The position numbers were made by a program, and so were the translations under genes. 64,000 nucleotides of DNA from VRUE01 sp963753585 (GTDB lineage: Bacteria; Actinomycetota; Thermoleophilia; Solirubrobacterales; 70-9), in assembly GCA_963753585.1 (NCBI GenBank), contig CAVWCU010000001.1, positions 1,426,001 through 1,490,000 on the forward strand. Reading direction: 5' to 3'. Each line of letters opens with the position of its first letter. The first letter of the stretch is position 1. This document shows positions 16,918-25,569 of this stretch, piece after piece. Under the pieces are notes generated by a model. The model had not been told where the DNA came from. It saw only the letters and a list, made by a program, of their open reading frames with translations, and ran no database searches.

Positions 16918-17352
16918 TCAGACTCGGTGCAGGGAGCGCTCCGGGATGAAGACGCCTCGGCGCCGGAAGGCGGCCGGAGCCTGGGCGATCGCCACGGCGC
17001 GGAAGCCGGGAACATCGCTGACGAACCAGAAGCGGTCCAGAAAGCGCCCGGGCTCGACCGACCACCCAGGCCGGCTCAGGCCGTGAACCACCGCGAGGTG
17101 CTCGGCCAGCGCGCCGAGATAGGCATCGTGGCGGGGGTCCCCGGTCGACTCCGGCCGCTGCTCGATGGCCTCCGCCCGCAAGCGATCATCGCCTCGCAGC
17201 GCGAACTCGTCGAGGAACTCGCGCACGGCGTGCCGGAAGTCCTCCCCGGCGCGGACGCGCTCCGCCACCGCCGCGAGGGTCTGGGAAAGCCGCTCGCGAG
17301 CAGGGGGGTGGGCAGCGAGCCAGTCAGAGCGTGTTGTAAGCGCCTCTGCCAT
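16918..17352 (-). CDS. Unknown protein paired with nucleotidyltransferase-like gene
   Basis: I do not recognise this family. From the ATG at 17352 it encodes 144 residues, beginning MAEALTTRSDWLAAHPPARERL. The first half is helical and charged. A later segment, GRFLDRFWFVSDVPGFRAVAIAQAPAAFRRRGVFIPERSLHRV, looks like a compact beta-rich ending. A GTG at 17373 is an alternative start. Its stop lies 3 bases before the nucleotidyltransferase-like gene, so the two are an operon. The tight pairing resembles a toxin-antitoxin arrangement, which is only an inference. Confidence 0.55.
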   Translation of the reverse strand: MAEALTTRSDWLAAHPPARERLSQTLAAVAERVRAGEDFRHAVREFLDEFALRGDDRLRAEAIEQRPESTGDPRHDAYLGALAEHLAVVHGLSRPGWSVEPGRFLDRFWFVSDVPGFRAVAIAQAPAAFRRRGVFIPERSLHRV

Positions 17353-17374
17353 AAGTGAAGGGATGGTAGGCACA

Positions 17375-17540
17375 TCAGAAGATGTCCTCGGCGGTGACCG
17401 CGAGGATCCCGGTGGCATTGTCGACGCGCTCGCCCACTTTGCCTTGCCGAGGAGCACGGCCTCGCGCCCGCGCCCGGCGAAAAGAGGCAGCAAGTTTCGC
17501 CGAAAGAATGTAATGAACAGCGGCGAATCTGTGTAGTAGA
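17375..17540 (-). pseudogene. C-terminal remnant of an AAA-type ATPase (copy A)
   Basis: In two frames the minus strand reads YYTDSPLFITFFRRNLLPLFAGRGREAVLLGK and then ERVDNATGILAVTAEDIF, ending at the TGA in 17375-17377. A similar ending (ERVDNAGDVLTVTAEDIF) occurs at 18715, and the first 21 bases of the two tails are identical. I recall similar endings in DUF234-type ATPases. There is no start codon and one frame slip, and the remnant abuts a truncated plus-strand ATPase at about 17540. Confidence 0.5.
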
Positions 17541-18737
17541 CGACGACCGCCGGCCGCCATGCCGCCGACGTCGCGCACCTCGATCGCCCGCGAGAGGCCG
17601 CGGCGTTCCTAGCGGACCCCGACGTCGCGCTCACCGGGTACGAAGAGCCAACCCTGCTCGACGAGTGGCAGGAGGTTCCCTCCATCCTCGGAGCGGTCAA
17701 GCGTGCAGTCGACCGCGATCCTCGCCCAGGCCGGTTCGTTCTCACCGGATCGGTCCGGGCGGACCTTGAGGCGGCCACGTGGCCGGGAACAGGGCGCGTC
17801 GTGCGAGTGCCCTTGTACGGAATGACCGTTCGCGAGCTTAACGGCGATGCGGGAGGGAGCTCGCTCCTCTACCGGTTGGCCTCCGGAGGGGCCCTGAGCG
17901 TGCCCAGCGACCCCCCCGACCTGCGCGGCTACGTCGAGCTGGCGTTGAGGAGCGGGTTTCCAGAGCCAGCACTATCGACGGACACAAACGCAAGGGCGCA
18001 CTGGCTGGAGGGCTATGTGGACCAGCTACTGACCCGCGACGCGGTCGGCATCGACTCCAGGCGAGACCCGGCCCGCCTCCGACGCTATTTCGAGGCCTAC
18101 GCCCTGAACACCGCCGGCATCGTCTCCGACGCCACCCTGCTGCGTGCGGCGGGGGGTCAACCGCAGAACCGCCGTGGCCTATGAGCAGCTCCTCGCCAAC
18201 CTGTTCGTCGTGGAGGCGATGCCGGCGTGGACCTCGAATCGGCTGCGTCGCCTTTCGCTCGGACCGAAGCGCTACTTCGTAGATCCCGCGATCCCAGCAG
18301 CAGCGCTCCGCCTCGACGCGGGCGCCGTGTTGCGAGACGGGGACCTGCTTGGCCGCCTGCTCGACACTTTCGTCGCCGCCCAGCTTCGCGCCGAGTGCGG
18401 CAGTAGCGACACACGCCCACGCCTCTACCATCTGCGCGAGGAGCACGGGCGCCGTGAGGTGGACATCCTTGCCGAGATCGGCGGTCGAGACCTGATCGCG
18501 TTCGAGGTGAAGGCCGACGCAGCCCCCGGCCGGGATGCCGCCAGACACCTCGTCTGGCTGAGAGACCGCCTCGGCGAGCGCTTCGTGGGAGGGATCGTTT
18601 TCCACTCTGGGCCCCGCGCTTTCAAGCTGGACGAGAAGGTCACAGCGGCACCGATCTGCACGCTCTGGGGGTTGCTCAGGCCGAACTGGAACCTCCCGCA
18701 GACCGAACCGAAACTCAGAAGATGTCCTCGGCGGTAA
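17541..18737 (+). pseudogene. DUF4143-type AAA ATPase, truncated at Walker A and frameshifted
   Basis: The reading frame after two stop codons at 17538-17543 begins TTAGRHAADVAHLDRPREAAAFLADPDVAL, the sequence normally right behind the Walker A GKT. The preceding 60-70 residues, including most of the P-loop, are missing. LLDEWQEVPSILGAVKRAVD and GRFVLTGSVRA then follow, which are the Walker B and sensor regions. The DUF4143 domain comes later, with EVDILAEIGGRDLIAFEVKA near its end. Near 18150 a run of six G replaces an expected five and shifts the frame; the continuation VNRRTAVAYEQLLANLFVVEAMPAW is in the next frame. Such ATPases often sit with toxin-antitoxin genes. Confidence 0.75.
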
Positions 18738-18970
18738 CGGTGAGGACATCGCCGGCGTTGTCGACCCGCTCGCGCGCGCACCGCGAAGCGCAACTCGTCG
18801 GCGCGCCGGGCAGCGCCTCCGCCACCTCGTGGGGGCCGAACGGGTGGCAGGAGCAGCGCCAGGTCGAGCCGCCCGTAGAGCGGTACCCGCTCCTCCTGCA
18901 TCGCCTCCATCGTGCGCACCGCCGGCCCGGCCTTTACCAGCGTGGGGTGTCGCCGACAGTTGATGTCGCC
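18715..18970 (-). pseudogene. Internal and C-terminal remnant of a DUF234-type ATPase (copy B)
   Basis: The minus strand from about 18970 reads MQEERVPLYGRLDLALLLPPFGPHEVAEALPG, with one frame change. It then jumps to ELRFAVRARERVDNAGDVLTVTAEDIF, stopping at 18715-18717. The first part resembles the post-AAA segment and the last part the extreme C-terminus of archaeal/bacterial ATPases of the DUF234 group, so a large middle section is deleted. The tail overlaps the 3' end of the plus-strand DUF4143 remnant. The base match to copy A at 17375 is obvious over about 60 bases. Confidence 0.5.
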
Positions 18971-18994
18971 GACCTTGGGTGCAGCCCCAGTCCC

Positions 18995-21900
18995 CTAAGG
19001 CGTAGTCAACGCTTTGTTCACCCCATACGTCGTGCCGCTGGCGTTGATGGCGACGATGCGGAAGTGGTATTTGGTCCCCGAGGCCAGGCCGGAGATCGCC
19101 TTGCTCACTTTGACCCCGCTCTGTCCCGAGCCGATCGCTTCGTCGGGGATCGGGATGGAGGTGCCGTAGGAGGGGGTTTTGCCGTATTCGAAGCGATAGG
19201 TGGTGGCGAGGCTGTTGGGGTTGATCGTGGCGTTGAGGGTGGCCGAGGTCGATTTGACTTCGGTCGCGGCTTCGGTGGTGGCGACCGGGGCGTCGGGGAC
19301 CAGGGTCCAGCGCTGCACGCGGTGGTTGGCGCCGTCGACGATGAGCAGGCCCCAGCTGGAGGGGACGGCGAGCCCGCGGGGGGTGAAGAACTGCCCCGCT
19401 CCGGAGCCTTCGGTGCCGAGCTGCTCGATGTAGGTGCCTTCGTCGTCGAAGCGCTGCAGGCGGCTGTTGCCGCCGTCGGAGACCCAGAGGCGCCCGGCGA
19501 CGTCGACGGTTATGCCGATCGGGGCTTCGAACTGGCCGTTGCCGGTGCCCTGGGTGCCGAACTGTTTCTGGTATCCCAGGGTCGAGGGGCTGAAGCGCTG
19601 CACGCGGTCGTTGTTGGAGTCGACCACCCAGATCCGACCTTTGGTGTCGAGCCCGACGCCGTGGGGGGAGTTGAACTGGCCGTTGCCGGAGCCTTTGCTG
19701 CCGAACTTGGCCAGGAATTCGCCGGTGGCTTTGAATTTCTGCACCCGGTTGTTGCCGTTGTCGACGACGAAGGCGCGGCCGGAGGAATCGAAGGCGATCC
19801 CGGTGGGGCACTCGAACTGGCCGTCGCCACTGCCTGAGGAGCCGAACTGGGAGATGTATTCGCCTGAGGCTTTGAACTTCTGGATGCGGTCGTTGCCGCA
19901 GTCGGCTACCCAGACGTTGCCTGAGGAGTCGATCGCGATGCCCGAGGGCAGGCTGAGTTTGCCGTTGCCAGAGCCCGAGCCGCCGAACTGGGAGATGTAT
20001 TTACCTTCGCTGTTGAACTTCTGGATGCGGTTGTTCTCGGTGTCGGCGACCCAGATGTTGCCCGAGGAGTCGGTGGCGATGCCGACGGCCGAGTCGAGCT
20101 GGCCGTTGGCGGTGCCGGCTTCACCGAAGTCGAAGTCAAAGCGCGAATCGGCTGCTTCTTCGGCGGTGAAGGATTCGTCGGTGCCGTAGGAGGTGCCTAG
20201 TTCGTTGCTGGCGACGATGCGGAAGTGGTAGGTCTCGCCGGCTTGGAGGCCTGCGAGTTCCTCGCTGACTTCGACCTCGCTGCCCACTTCGAGCGTCTCG
20301 GCGGGGACCGGCACGCTGGTGCCGTGGGAGGCAGCGCCCTCGTATGCGGCGGTGCCGTATTCGAAGTGGTAGTCGGTCTCGGAGCCGTTGGGGTCGATCG
20401 TTGCGTTCAGGGTGGCCCCTTCGGCGTCAACGTCGGTTGCGGGCTCAGTGACTGCAGCCGGGCGGTCATAGGGCGACCACTTCTGCACGCGGCCATTGCC
20501 GGCGTCGGTGACCCAGAGGTCGCCAGCGGAGTCGATCGCGATGCCCGAGGGGTTGTGGAAGTTGCCCGCGCCGGAGCCTTCGGCGCCGAACTGGGTCAGG
20601 TATTTGCCAGTGGAGTCAAACTTCTGCACTCGGTCGTTGCCGGTGTCGGCGACCCAGACGTTGCCTGCGGGGTCGGTGGCGATGCCGGTGGGGTAGATGA
20701 ACTCGCCGTTGCCGGAGCCCAGTTTGCCGACCTGGGCGAGGTATTCGCCGTTGGCTTTGAACTTCTGGATGCGGTGGTTGCCGGAGTCGGCGACCCAGAC
20801 GTTGCCGGTGGAGTCGATCGCGATGCCCGAGGGCAGGCTGAGTTTGCCGTTGCCAGAGCCAGAGCCGCCGAACTGGGAGATGTATTTACCTTCGCTGTCG
20901 AACTTCTGGATACGGTGGTTTTCGGTGTCGGCTACCCAGACGTTGCCGGCGGAGTCGGTGGCGATGCCTTTGGGGTAGCGGAACTCGCCCTCTTCGGAGC
21001 CTTCGCTGCCGAACTGGAAGAGGTATTCGCCTTCGGGGTCGAACTTCTGGATGCGGTTGTTTTCGGTGTCGGCTACCCAGACGTTGCCCGAGGAGTCGAC
21101 CGCGACGCCGTAGGGCCCGTTGAACTGGCCGTCTTCGGTGCCGAAGCCGCCGAGATGGGCGGGGTATTTGCCTTCGGGGTCGAAGCGCTGGAGGCGATGG
21201 TTGAGAGTGTCGGCGACCCAGATGTCCCCCTCGGGGTCGGTGGCGATGCCGCTCGGAAAGTTGAGCTGGCCGTTGCCGGAGCCAAAGCTGCCGAAGGCGA
21301 GGGAGAAGCGTTTGTCGACGGCGGTCGTGAAGGTCTCGTCCTCGCCGTAGGTGGTCCCGCCGGCGCTGGTGGCGACGATGCGGAAGTGGTAGGTGGTGTT
21401 GAACTCCAGCTCTTCGATCGCCTCGCTGACTTCAACGTTGCTCGTCCCCGAGCCGATCGTCTCACCTGCGAGCGGGACGCTGGTGCCGTGGGAGGCAGCG
21501 CCTTCGTATGCGGTGGTGTCGTATTCGAAGTGGTAGGTGGTCTCAAACCCTTCCGGATTGACCGTGGCGTTCAGGGTGGCCCGGTCTTCCTCGGAGCTTA
21601 CGGCCTCGGTGGTGGCTTTGGGGAGTTTGAGGGTTTTCAGCGTCATCTCTTCGCCGTAGCTCGTCCCCAGCCAGCTTTCGGCCACCACGCGGTAGTGGTA
21701 GACGGTGTTCTGGGAGAGGCCGGTGGGCGTCTGGCTGACCACTACGTCCTCGCTGCCCGAGCCGATCGATTTGCTGGGGATCGGGGTGCTGGTGCCGTGG
21801 GGTTTGTCGCCTGCTTTGTATTCGGCGGTGTCGTATTCGAAGCGGTAGGTGGTATCAGAGGCCGTGGGATTGACCGTGGCGTGGAGGGTGGCCTGCGTCG

Positions 21901-24244
21901 CCATGACCGTGCTGGCCGCTTCGGTGGTTGCCGCCGGCACCAGATAGACCCACTTCTGCACCCGGAGGTTGCCGGTGTCGGCGACCCAAATGTCCCCTTC
22001 GGGGCCGGTGGCGATGCCGTAGGGGGACTCGAGCTGCCCTTCGCCCGTGCCGGTTTCGCCGAACTGGGTCAGGTACTCGCCGGCGGCGTTGAAGCCTTGG
22101 ATGCGGTCGTTGCCGGCGTCGGCGACCCAGACGTTGCCCGCGGAGTCGGTGGCGATGGCGGTAGGTTGGATGAACTCGCCGTTGCCGCTGCCGTAGCTGC
22201 CGAACTGGGCGAGGTATTTGCCTGTGGAGTCGAACTTCTGGATACGGTGGTGGAAGGTGTCGGCAACCCAAACGTTGCCGGCGGAGTCGGTGACGATGCC
22301 AGAGGGCAAGCTGAACTGGCCGTTGCCGCTGCCGTAGCTGCCGAACTGGGCGAGGTATTTGCCTGTGGAGTCGAACTTCTGGATACGGTGGTTTTCGGTG
22401 TCGGCTACCCAGACGTTGCCGGCGGAGTCGGTGGCGATGCCTTTGGGGTAGCGGAACTCGCCCTCTTCGGAGCCTTCGCTGCCGAACTGGAAGAGGTATT
22501 CGCCTTCGGGGTCGAACTTCTGGATGCGGTTGTTTTCGGTGTCAGCTACCCAGACGTTGCCCGAGGAGTCGACCGCGACGCCGTAGGGCCCGTTGAACTG
22601 GCCGTCTTCGGTGCCGAAGCCGCCGAGATGGGCGGGGTATTTGCCTTCGGGGTCGAAGCGCTGGAGGCGATGGTTGAGAGTGTCGGCGACCCAGATGTCC
22701 CCCTCGGGGTCGGTGGCGATGCCGCTCGGAAAGTTGAGCTGGCCGTTGCCGGAGCCAAAGCTGCCGAATTCAGAGGAGAACCTCGGATCCAGCGCGGTCG
22801 TGAAGGTCTCGTCCTCGCCTTTGCTGGTGCCGACATCGCTTTCGGCCACCACCCGGTAGTGATAGGTGGTGTTCGGCTTGAGGCCTTCGATGACGTCCTC
22901 GACCGCGACTGGGTCGGCGCCGAAATCGAAGCTCTCGCTCGGGGTGCTCGATCCGTAGGCTTCGGTGGTCCCGTACTCGAAGTGGTAGCTGACGTCATAG
23001 CCTTCGGGGTTGACCGTGCCGTGCAATGAGGCAGAGCGGGCAGCGACAAGCGACGCGGCCTCGGTCTCGGCCTTTGAGGGAGCGATCAGGAAGGGGTTCT
23101 CAGGCCCGGCTATGTTCCAGTATTCGTCGAGGTAGGTGTCGGGCGTGGGGGCGGCGTCGAAGTATGTGTTGTTGTTGCAGTCAATAGGAAATGTAGCTGG
23201 TGTCCAGTATCCTTTGGATACTGGACAGTATTTCTCTGAGTATGATAGGCCTTCATATGTATATGGTGGGGTGGGGTAACACATTACATCGAGGCCATCG
23301 ATGCAATGTGAACTTGCAGCAAAGGGGGCGCCGGGTGGAGTCCACCCATTAACAGCACCAAGGGTGTGGAACAGCTCATGGATCGGCGTGTGGCCTGGTT
23401 TATCTTCATACGGGCGATAGGTCACCGCAAGATATGTAACTCGTGCTGCTACGTTCGTCTCATTCTTGTTGGTGTCGCCAAAGGTTATGTTAGCTAGCCC
23501 TGAATAACCATTGGGGTGGGGTTCGGAGTCAAAGGCGAGGTATTTGATGGCATTATCGCCCATGGGCGCACCGAATAGCTCTTTTTTGACTGTGAAATTG
23601 ATTTCGCCGTGTTCATTTCCGGATGTCGTCAGGTCATAGACGGATATTTCTCCATCTTCATCGCAGTCCACCGCCATCTGGACGACTCGCTCTCCGTCGC
23701 TTGACTGAGAGGACTGGTCAGCGATCTTCCAGTTCATCCGGCGTACCCAGCTGCGAATGGTTTCCGCCGGTATCGGGTTGGGGTCTTCGGCACGATGCGA
23801 GTAGATGACGACGACTCGCCTTCCCGAGCTACGACATACCGGCTCCAGTTCAGATGTGGGCAAATGGCTTCCTACTCCCCCTTCTCCCGAGATCTCTTCG
23901 TCTGCTGTCCCTGTGACGCCTTCGGAGATTTTGGGGTCTCCGTGCATGTAGGAGCGGGGCTTGCCCGGAGTTCTCACTTCGTATTCCCCTCTGCGGGGGA
24001 GGTAGGTGTACGTGGTATTGCCGTACCGCTTGAAGTCGCCAAGGCCAGGGATACGGCCATTTTTGCCGAAGACATCGTTGCCCCTCTGACTGGCCTGAGA
24101 GGAGGGCGGGGCGAGGAGCGCCAGCCACATTGCGGCCATCAGGAGGAGGACGAAGAGGAGCCTGCGAGACGCGCCTCTGCCTGGGCCGCCTAGCACCGAT
24201 CCTGCCAGCACATGCGCGAAAGTCCGAATCCCAGCAAGCGACAT
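18995..24244 (-). CDS. Giant exported metzincin-like protease with NHL-repeat propellers
   Basis: A predicted secreted or surface protein of 1749 residues. A strong GGAGGA Shine-Dalgarno precedes the ATG at 24244. An N-terminal hydrophobic segment (about residues 29-46) is the export signal. The catalytic-type domain contains HELFHTLGAVN (zinc ligands H289 and H293, catalytic E290). A Met-turn-like HCIDGLDVMCY has its Met near 321. Position 299 is Asn, where metzincins usually have His or Asp. Then come Fn3-like domains (TTYHYRVVAES type) alternating with long runs of NHL repeats (GIATDSAGNVWVADT...RIQKF). Bases of the protease domain (23.1-23.9 kb) are visibly more A/T-rich than the propellers. 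The exact substrate is unknown. Confidence 0.85.
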   Translation of the reverse strand: MSLAGIRTFAHVLAGSVLGGPGRGASRRLLFVLLLMAAMWLALLAPPSSQASQRGNDVFGKNGRIPGLGDFKRYGNTTYTYLPRRGEYEVRTPGKPRSYMHGDPKISEGVTGTADEEISGEGGVGSHLPTSELEPVCRSSGRRVVVIYSHRAEDPNPIPAETIRSWVRRMNWKIADQSSQSSDGERVVQMAVDCDEDGEISVYDLTTSGNEHGEINFTVKKELFGAPMGDNAIKYLAFDSEPHPNGYSGLANITFGDTNKNETNVAARVTYLAVTYRPYEDKPGHTPIHELFHTLGAVNGWTPPGAPFAASSHCIDGLDVMCYPTPPYTYEGLSYSEKYCPVSKGYWTPATFPIDCNNNTYFDAAPTPDTYLDEYWNIAGPENPFLIAPSKAETEAASLVAARSASLHGTVNPEGYDVSYHFEYGTTEAYGSSTPSESFDFGADPVAVEDVIEGLKPNTTYHYRVVAESDVGTSKGEDETFTTALDPRFSSEFGSFGSGNGQLNFPSGIATDPEGDIWVADTLNHRLQRFDPEGKYPAHLGGFGTEDGQFNGPYGVAVDSSGNVWVADTENNRIQKFDPEGEYLFQFGSEGSEEGEFRYPKGIATDSAGNVWVADTENHRIQKFDSTGKYLAQFGSYGSGNGQFSLPSGIVTDSAGNVWVADTFHHRIQKFDSTGKYLAQFGSYGSGNGEFIQPTAIATDSAGNVWVADAGNDRIQGFNAAGEYLTQFGETGTGEGQLESPYGIATGPEGDIWVADTGNLRVQKWVYLVPAATTEAASTVMATQATLHATVNPTASDTTYRFEYDTAEYKAGDKPHGTSTPIPSKSIGSGSEDVVVSQTPTGLSQNTVYHYRVVAESWLGTSYGEEMTLKTLKLPKATTEAVSSEEDRATLNATVNPEGFETTYHFEYDTTAYEGAASHGTSVPLAGETIGSGTSNVEVSEAIEELEFNTTYHFRIVATSAGGTTYGEDETFTTAVDKRFSLAFGSFGSGNGQLNFPSGIATDPEGDIWVADTLNHRLQRFDPEGKYPAHLGGFGTEDGQFNGPYGVAVDSSGNVWVADTENNRIQKFDPEGEYLFQFGSEGSEEGEFRYPKGIATDSAGNVWVADTENHRIQKFDSEGKYISQFGGSGSGNGKLSLPSGIAIDSTGNVWVADSGNHRIQKFKANGEYLAQVGKLGSGNGEFIYPTGIATDPAGNVWVADTGNDRVQKFDSTGKYLTQFGAEGSGAGNFHNPSGIAIDSAGDLWVTDAGNGRVQKWSPYDRPAAVTEPATDVDAEGATLNATIDPNGSETDYHFEYGTAAYEGAASHGTSVPVPAETLEVGSEVEVSEELAGLQAGETYHFRIVASNELGTSYGTDESFTAEEAADSRFDFDFGEAGTANGQLDSAVGIATDSSGNIWVADTENNRIQKFNSEGKYISQFGGSGSGNGKLSLPSGIAIDSSGNVWVADCGNDRIQKFKASGEYISQFGSSGSGDGQFECPTGIAFDSSGRAFVVDNGNNRVQKFKATGEFLAKFGSKGSGNGQFNSPHGVGLDTKGRIWVVDSNNDRVQRFSPSTLGYQKQFGTQGTGNGQFEAPIGITVDVAGRLWVSDGGNSRLQRFDDEGTYIEQLGTEGSGAGQFFTPRGLAVPSSWGLLIVDGANHRVQRWTLVPDAPVATTEAATEVKSTSATLNATINPNSLATTYRFEYGKTPSYGTSIPIPDEAIGSGQSGVKVSKAISGLASGTKYHFRIVAINASGTTYGVNKALTTP
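20898..21295 (-). repeat. 398-bp intragenic direct repeat, copy 1
   Basis: Encodes three NHL repeats (IQKFDS...ADTLNHRLQRF). It is the same length as 22371-22768 and base-identical apart from a single difference I can see (cggct versus cagct near 21074/22547). Sequence outside the block diverges abruptly, which points to recent duplication or gene conversion. Confidence 0.85.
22371..22768 (-). repeat. 398-bp intragenic direct repeat, copy 2
   Basis: Second copy of the block at 20898-21295, in the same orientation, 1473 bases away within the same gene. Downstream of it (toward the protein N-terminus) lies the Fn3-like domain that joins the protease to the first propeller. Confidence 0.85.
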
Positions 24245-24367
24245 CGATCTTTCCTCCCCTTGCTCTCGCCTTGTGGCGCTGACTCAACAAGTCTCTCTAC
24301 AGGTCGGCTGGCTCGCTCGCCCAACATGGACGGGAACCGGGGCAGGTAAAGACCAGACTGGACGGCG

Positions 24368-25567
24368 CTAGACGACGGCGTTCAGCCGATCCAGTCGCAA
24401 TGCCACTTCGATCTCCGTCGCGCAGGAGTCGAGCGATCGCCCGATCTTCTCCTCGATCGCACGGAGTCGGCTCGTCACCGTGTGCCTCCTGACCCCCAAC
24501 CCCGCCGCCGCCGAGGACACATTGCGCCCCGCCTCAAGGTAAGCCCGCAGGGTCTCGATCGCCACCTCCCCCCCATCGCGCTCTGCCATCAGCGGCTCGA
24601 GGTAGAGCCGGCGCAGGGTGGCAGCCAGCAGCTCGTCCTGCAAGACCGCAGCAAGCAAAGCAACGTCGACGTAGCGCACGAAAGGCTCGGGACTGCGCAT
24701 CGCCACCGGCAGGGCGGCCTTGGCCTGGCGGTGGGAGAGGCGCCAGCCGGCCAGGCCCAGCCCCTGCTCGCCGATCGCCACCTTGACTCCCCCGGGCCAG
24801 CTCTCCTTCGCGTAGCGGTGAAGCGCGCACATCTCCAGCGGCTCATGGGAGCCGAGCCACGCCCACACCGCCCCCTCGCTGCGGGGGATGGTGAGCAGGC
24901 GGGAGCCGAAGGCGGTGGCGAGGTCCTTGAGGGCCTCTTCGGTCCCCTCCCCCCAGGCGATCACGGCGAGGTGGGTGCACTCGAACTCATAGGCGAGATC
25001 GGAGGTATCGAGCAGCTCTCCGGCGAGGAGGCGCTCCACTCGTTCGGTGCGGCGCTCCTCATTTGAGCCCGGGCGCTCGCTCACCTCCCGGGAGTACTCC
25101 TCGCTGACCCCGGCGAGGAGGCGATCGAGGGCTGAGCGGGCGCGCAGGACGCGCTTCAGGTAGGCGCCGCGCATGCCCTGGCGCTCTGCCTCCTCGACCA
25201 GGTAATCGGAGAGCAGGACATAGCCGGCGGAGTAGCGGCGTAAGACGGTGTCGAGGCCGATGCCGTAGCGGGCGGCGAGGCGGGCCTGGGCCAGGAGGAC
25301 GGGAGGCGGCGATGGGGCGCGCTCCTCGCCGCGCTCGATCACCTCCAGGCCGTAGTCGAGGGCTGCGCCTATCGCCGTGCGCAGTCCTTCGAGGTATTCG
25401 GGGTCAAGCGTGTCGAGGTCGACCGGGTCACCGGTGTCGGTAACCGCGAAGGTGCGGGTGAGGACCGCCTGCTCGATCTCCGCTCGGCGGGAGCGAAGCC
25501 GCGCGGTCAGCTCCGCGCGGCTTTGCTCATAGGAGGGGTTGCTGCGGCCCTGGGCCACCGCGAACAT
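24368..25567 (-). CDS. PucR/CdaR-family transcriptional regulator
   Basis: A cytoplasmic DNA-binding regulator of 399 residues. The N-terminal half (residues about 15-160) is helical and RsbRD-like. The middle part is a GGDEF-like sensor-type domain of the PucR group. The C-terminal end, ALRAYLEAGRNVSSAAAGLGVRRHTVTSRLRAIEEKIGRSL, is the characteristic PucR helix-turn-helix (HTH_30). It starts 2 bases after the stop of the 906-residue exported protein, so it appears to be the last gene of that operon. This suggests it controls the exoprotein genes, perhaps by autoregulation. The effector is unknown. Confidence 0.85.
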   Translation of the reverse strand: MFAVAQGRSNPSYEQSRAELTARLRSRRAEIEQAVLTRTFAVTDTGDPVDLDTLDPEYLEGLRTAIGAALDYGLEVIERGEERAPSPPPVLLAQARLAARYGIGLDTVLRRYSAGYVLLSDYLVEEAERQGMRGAYLKRVLRARSALDRLLAGVSEEYSREVSERPGSNEERRTERVERLLAGELLDTSDLAYEFECTHLAVIAWGEGTEEALKDLATAFGSRLLTIPRSEGAVWAWLGSHEPLEMCALHRYAKESWPGGVKVAIGEQGLGLAGWRLSHRQAKAALPVAMRSPEPFVRYVDVALLAAVLQDELLAATLRRLYLEPLMAERDGGEVAIETLRAYLEAGRNVSSAAAGLGVRRHTVTSRLRAIEEKIGRSLDSCATEIEVALRLDRLNAVV

Positions 25568-25569
25568 CG

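Noticed and set aside
20500..22770. Regularly spaced repeats that might suggest a CRISPR array
   Set aside because: They encode NHL protein repeats in one frame, vary in the third codon position, and have no short unique spacers.
20225..23029. A 934-codon plus-strand frame with repeats such as VDAVVAGVGDPDVAGGV
   Set aside because: The repeats are only the complement of the NHL repeats of the real minus-strand gene.
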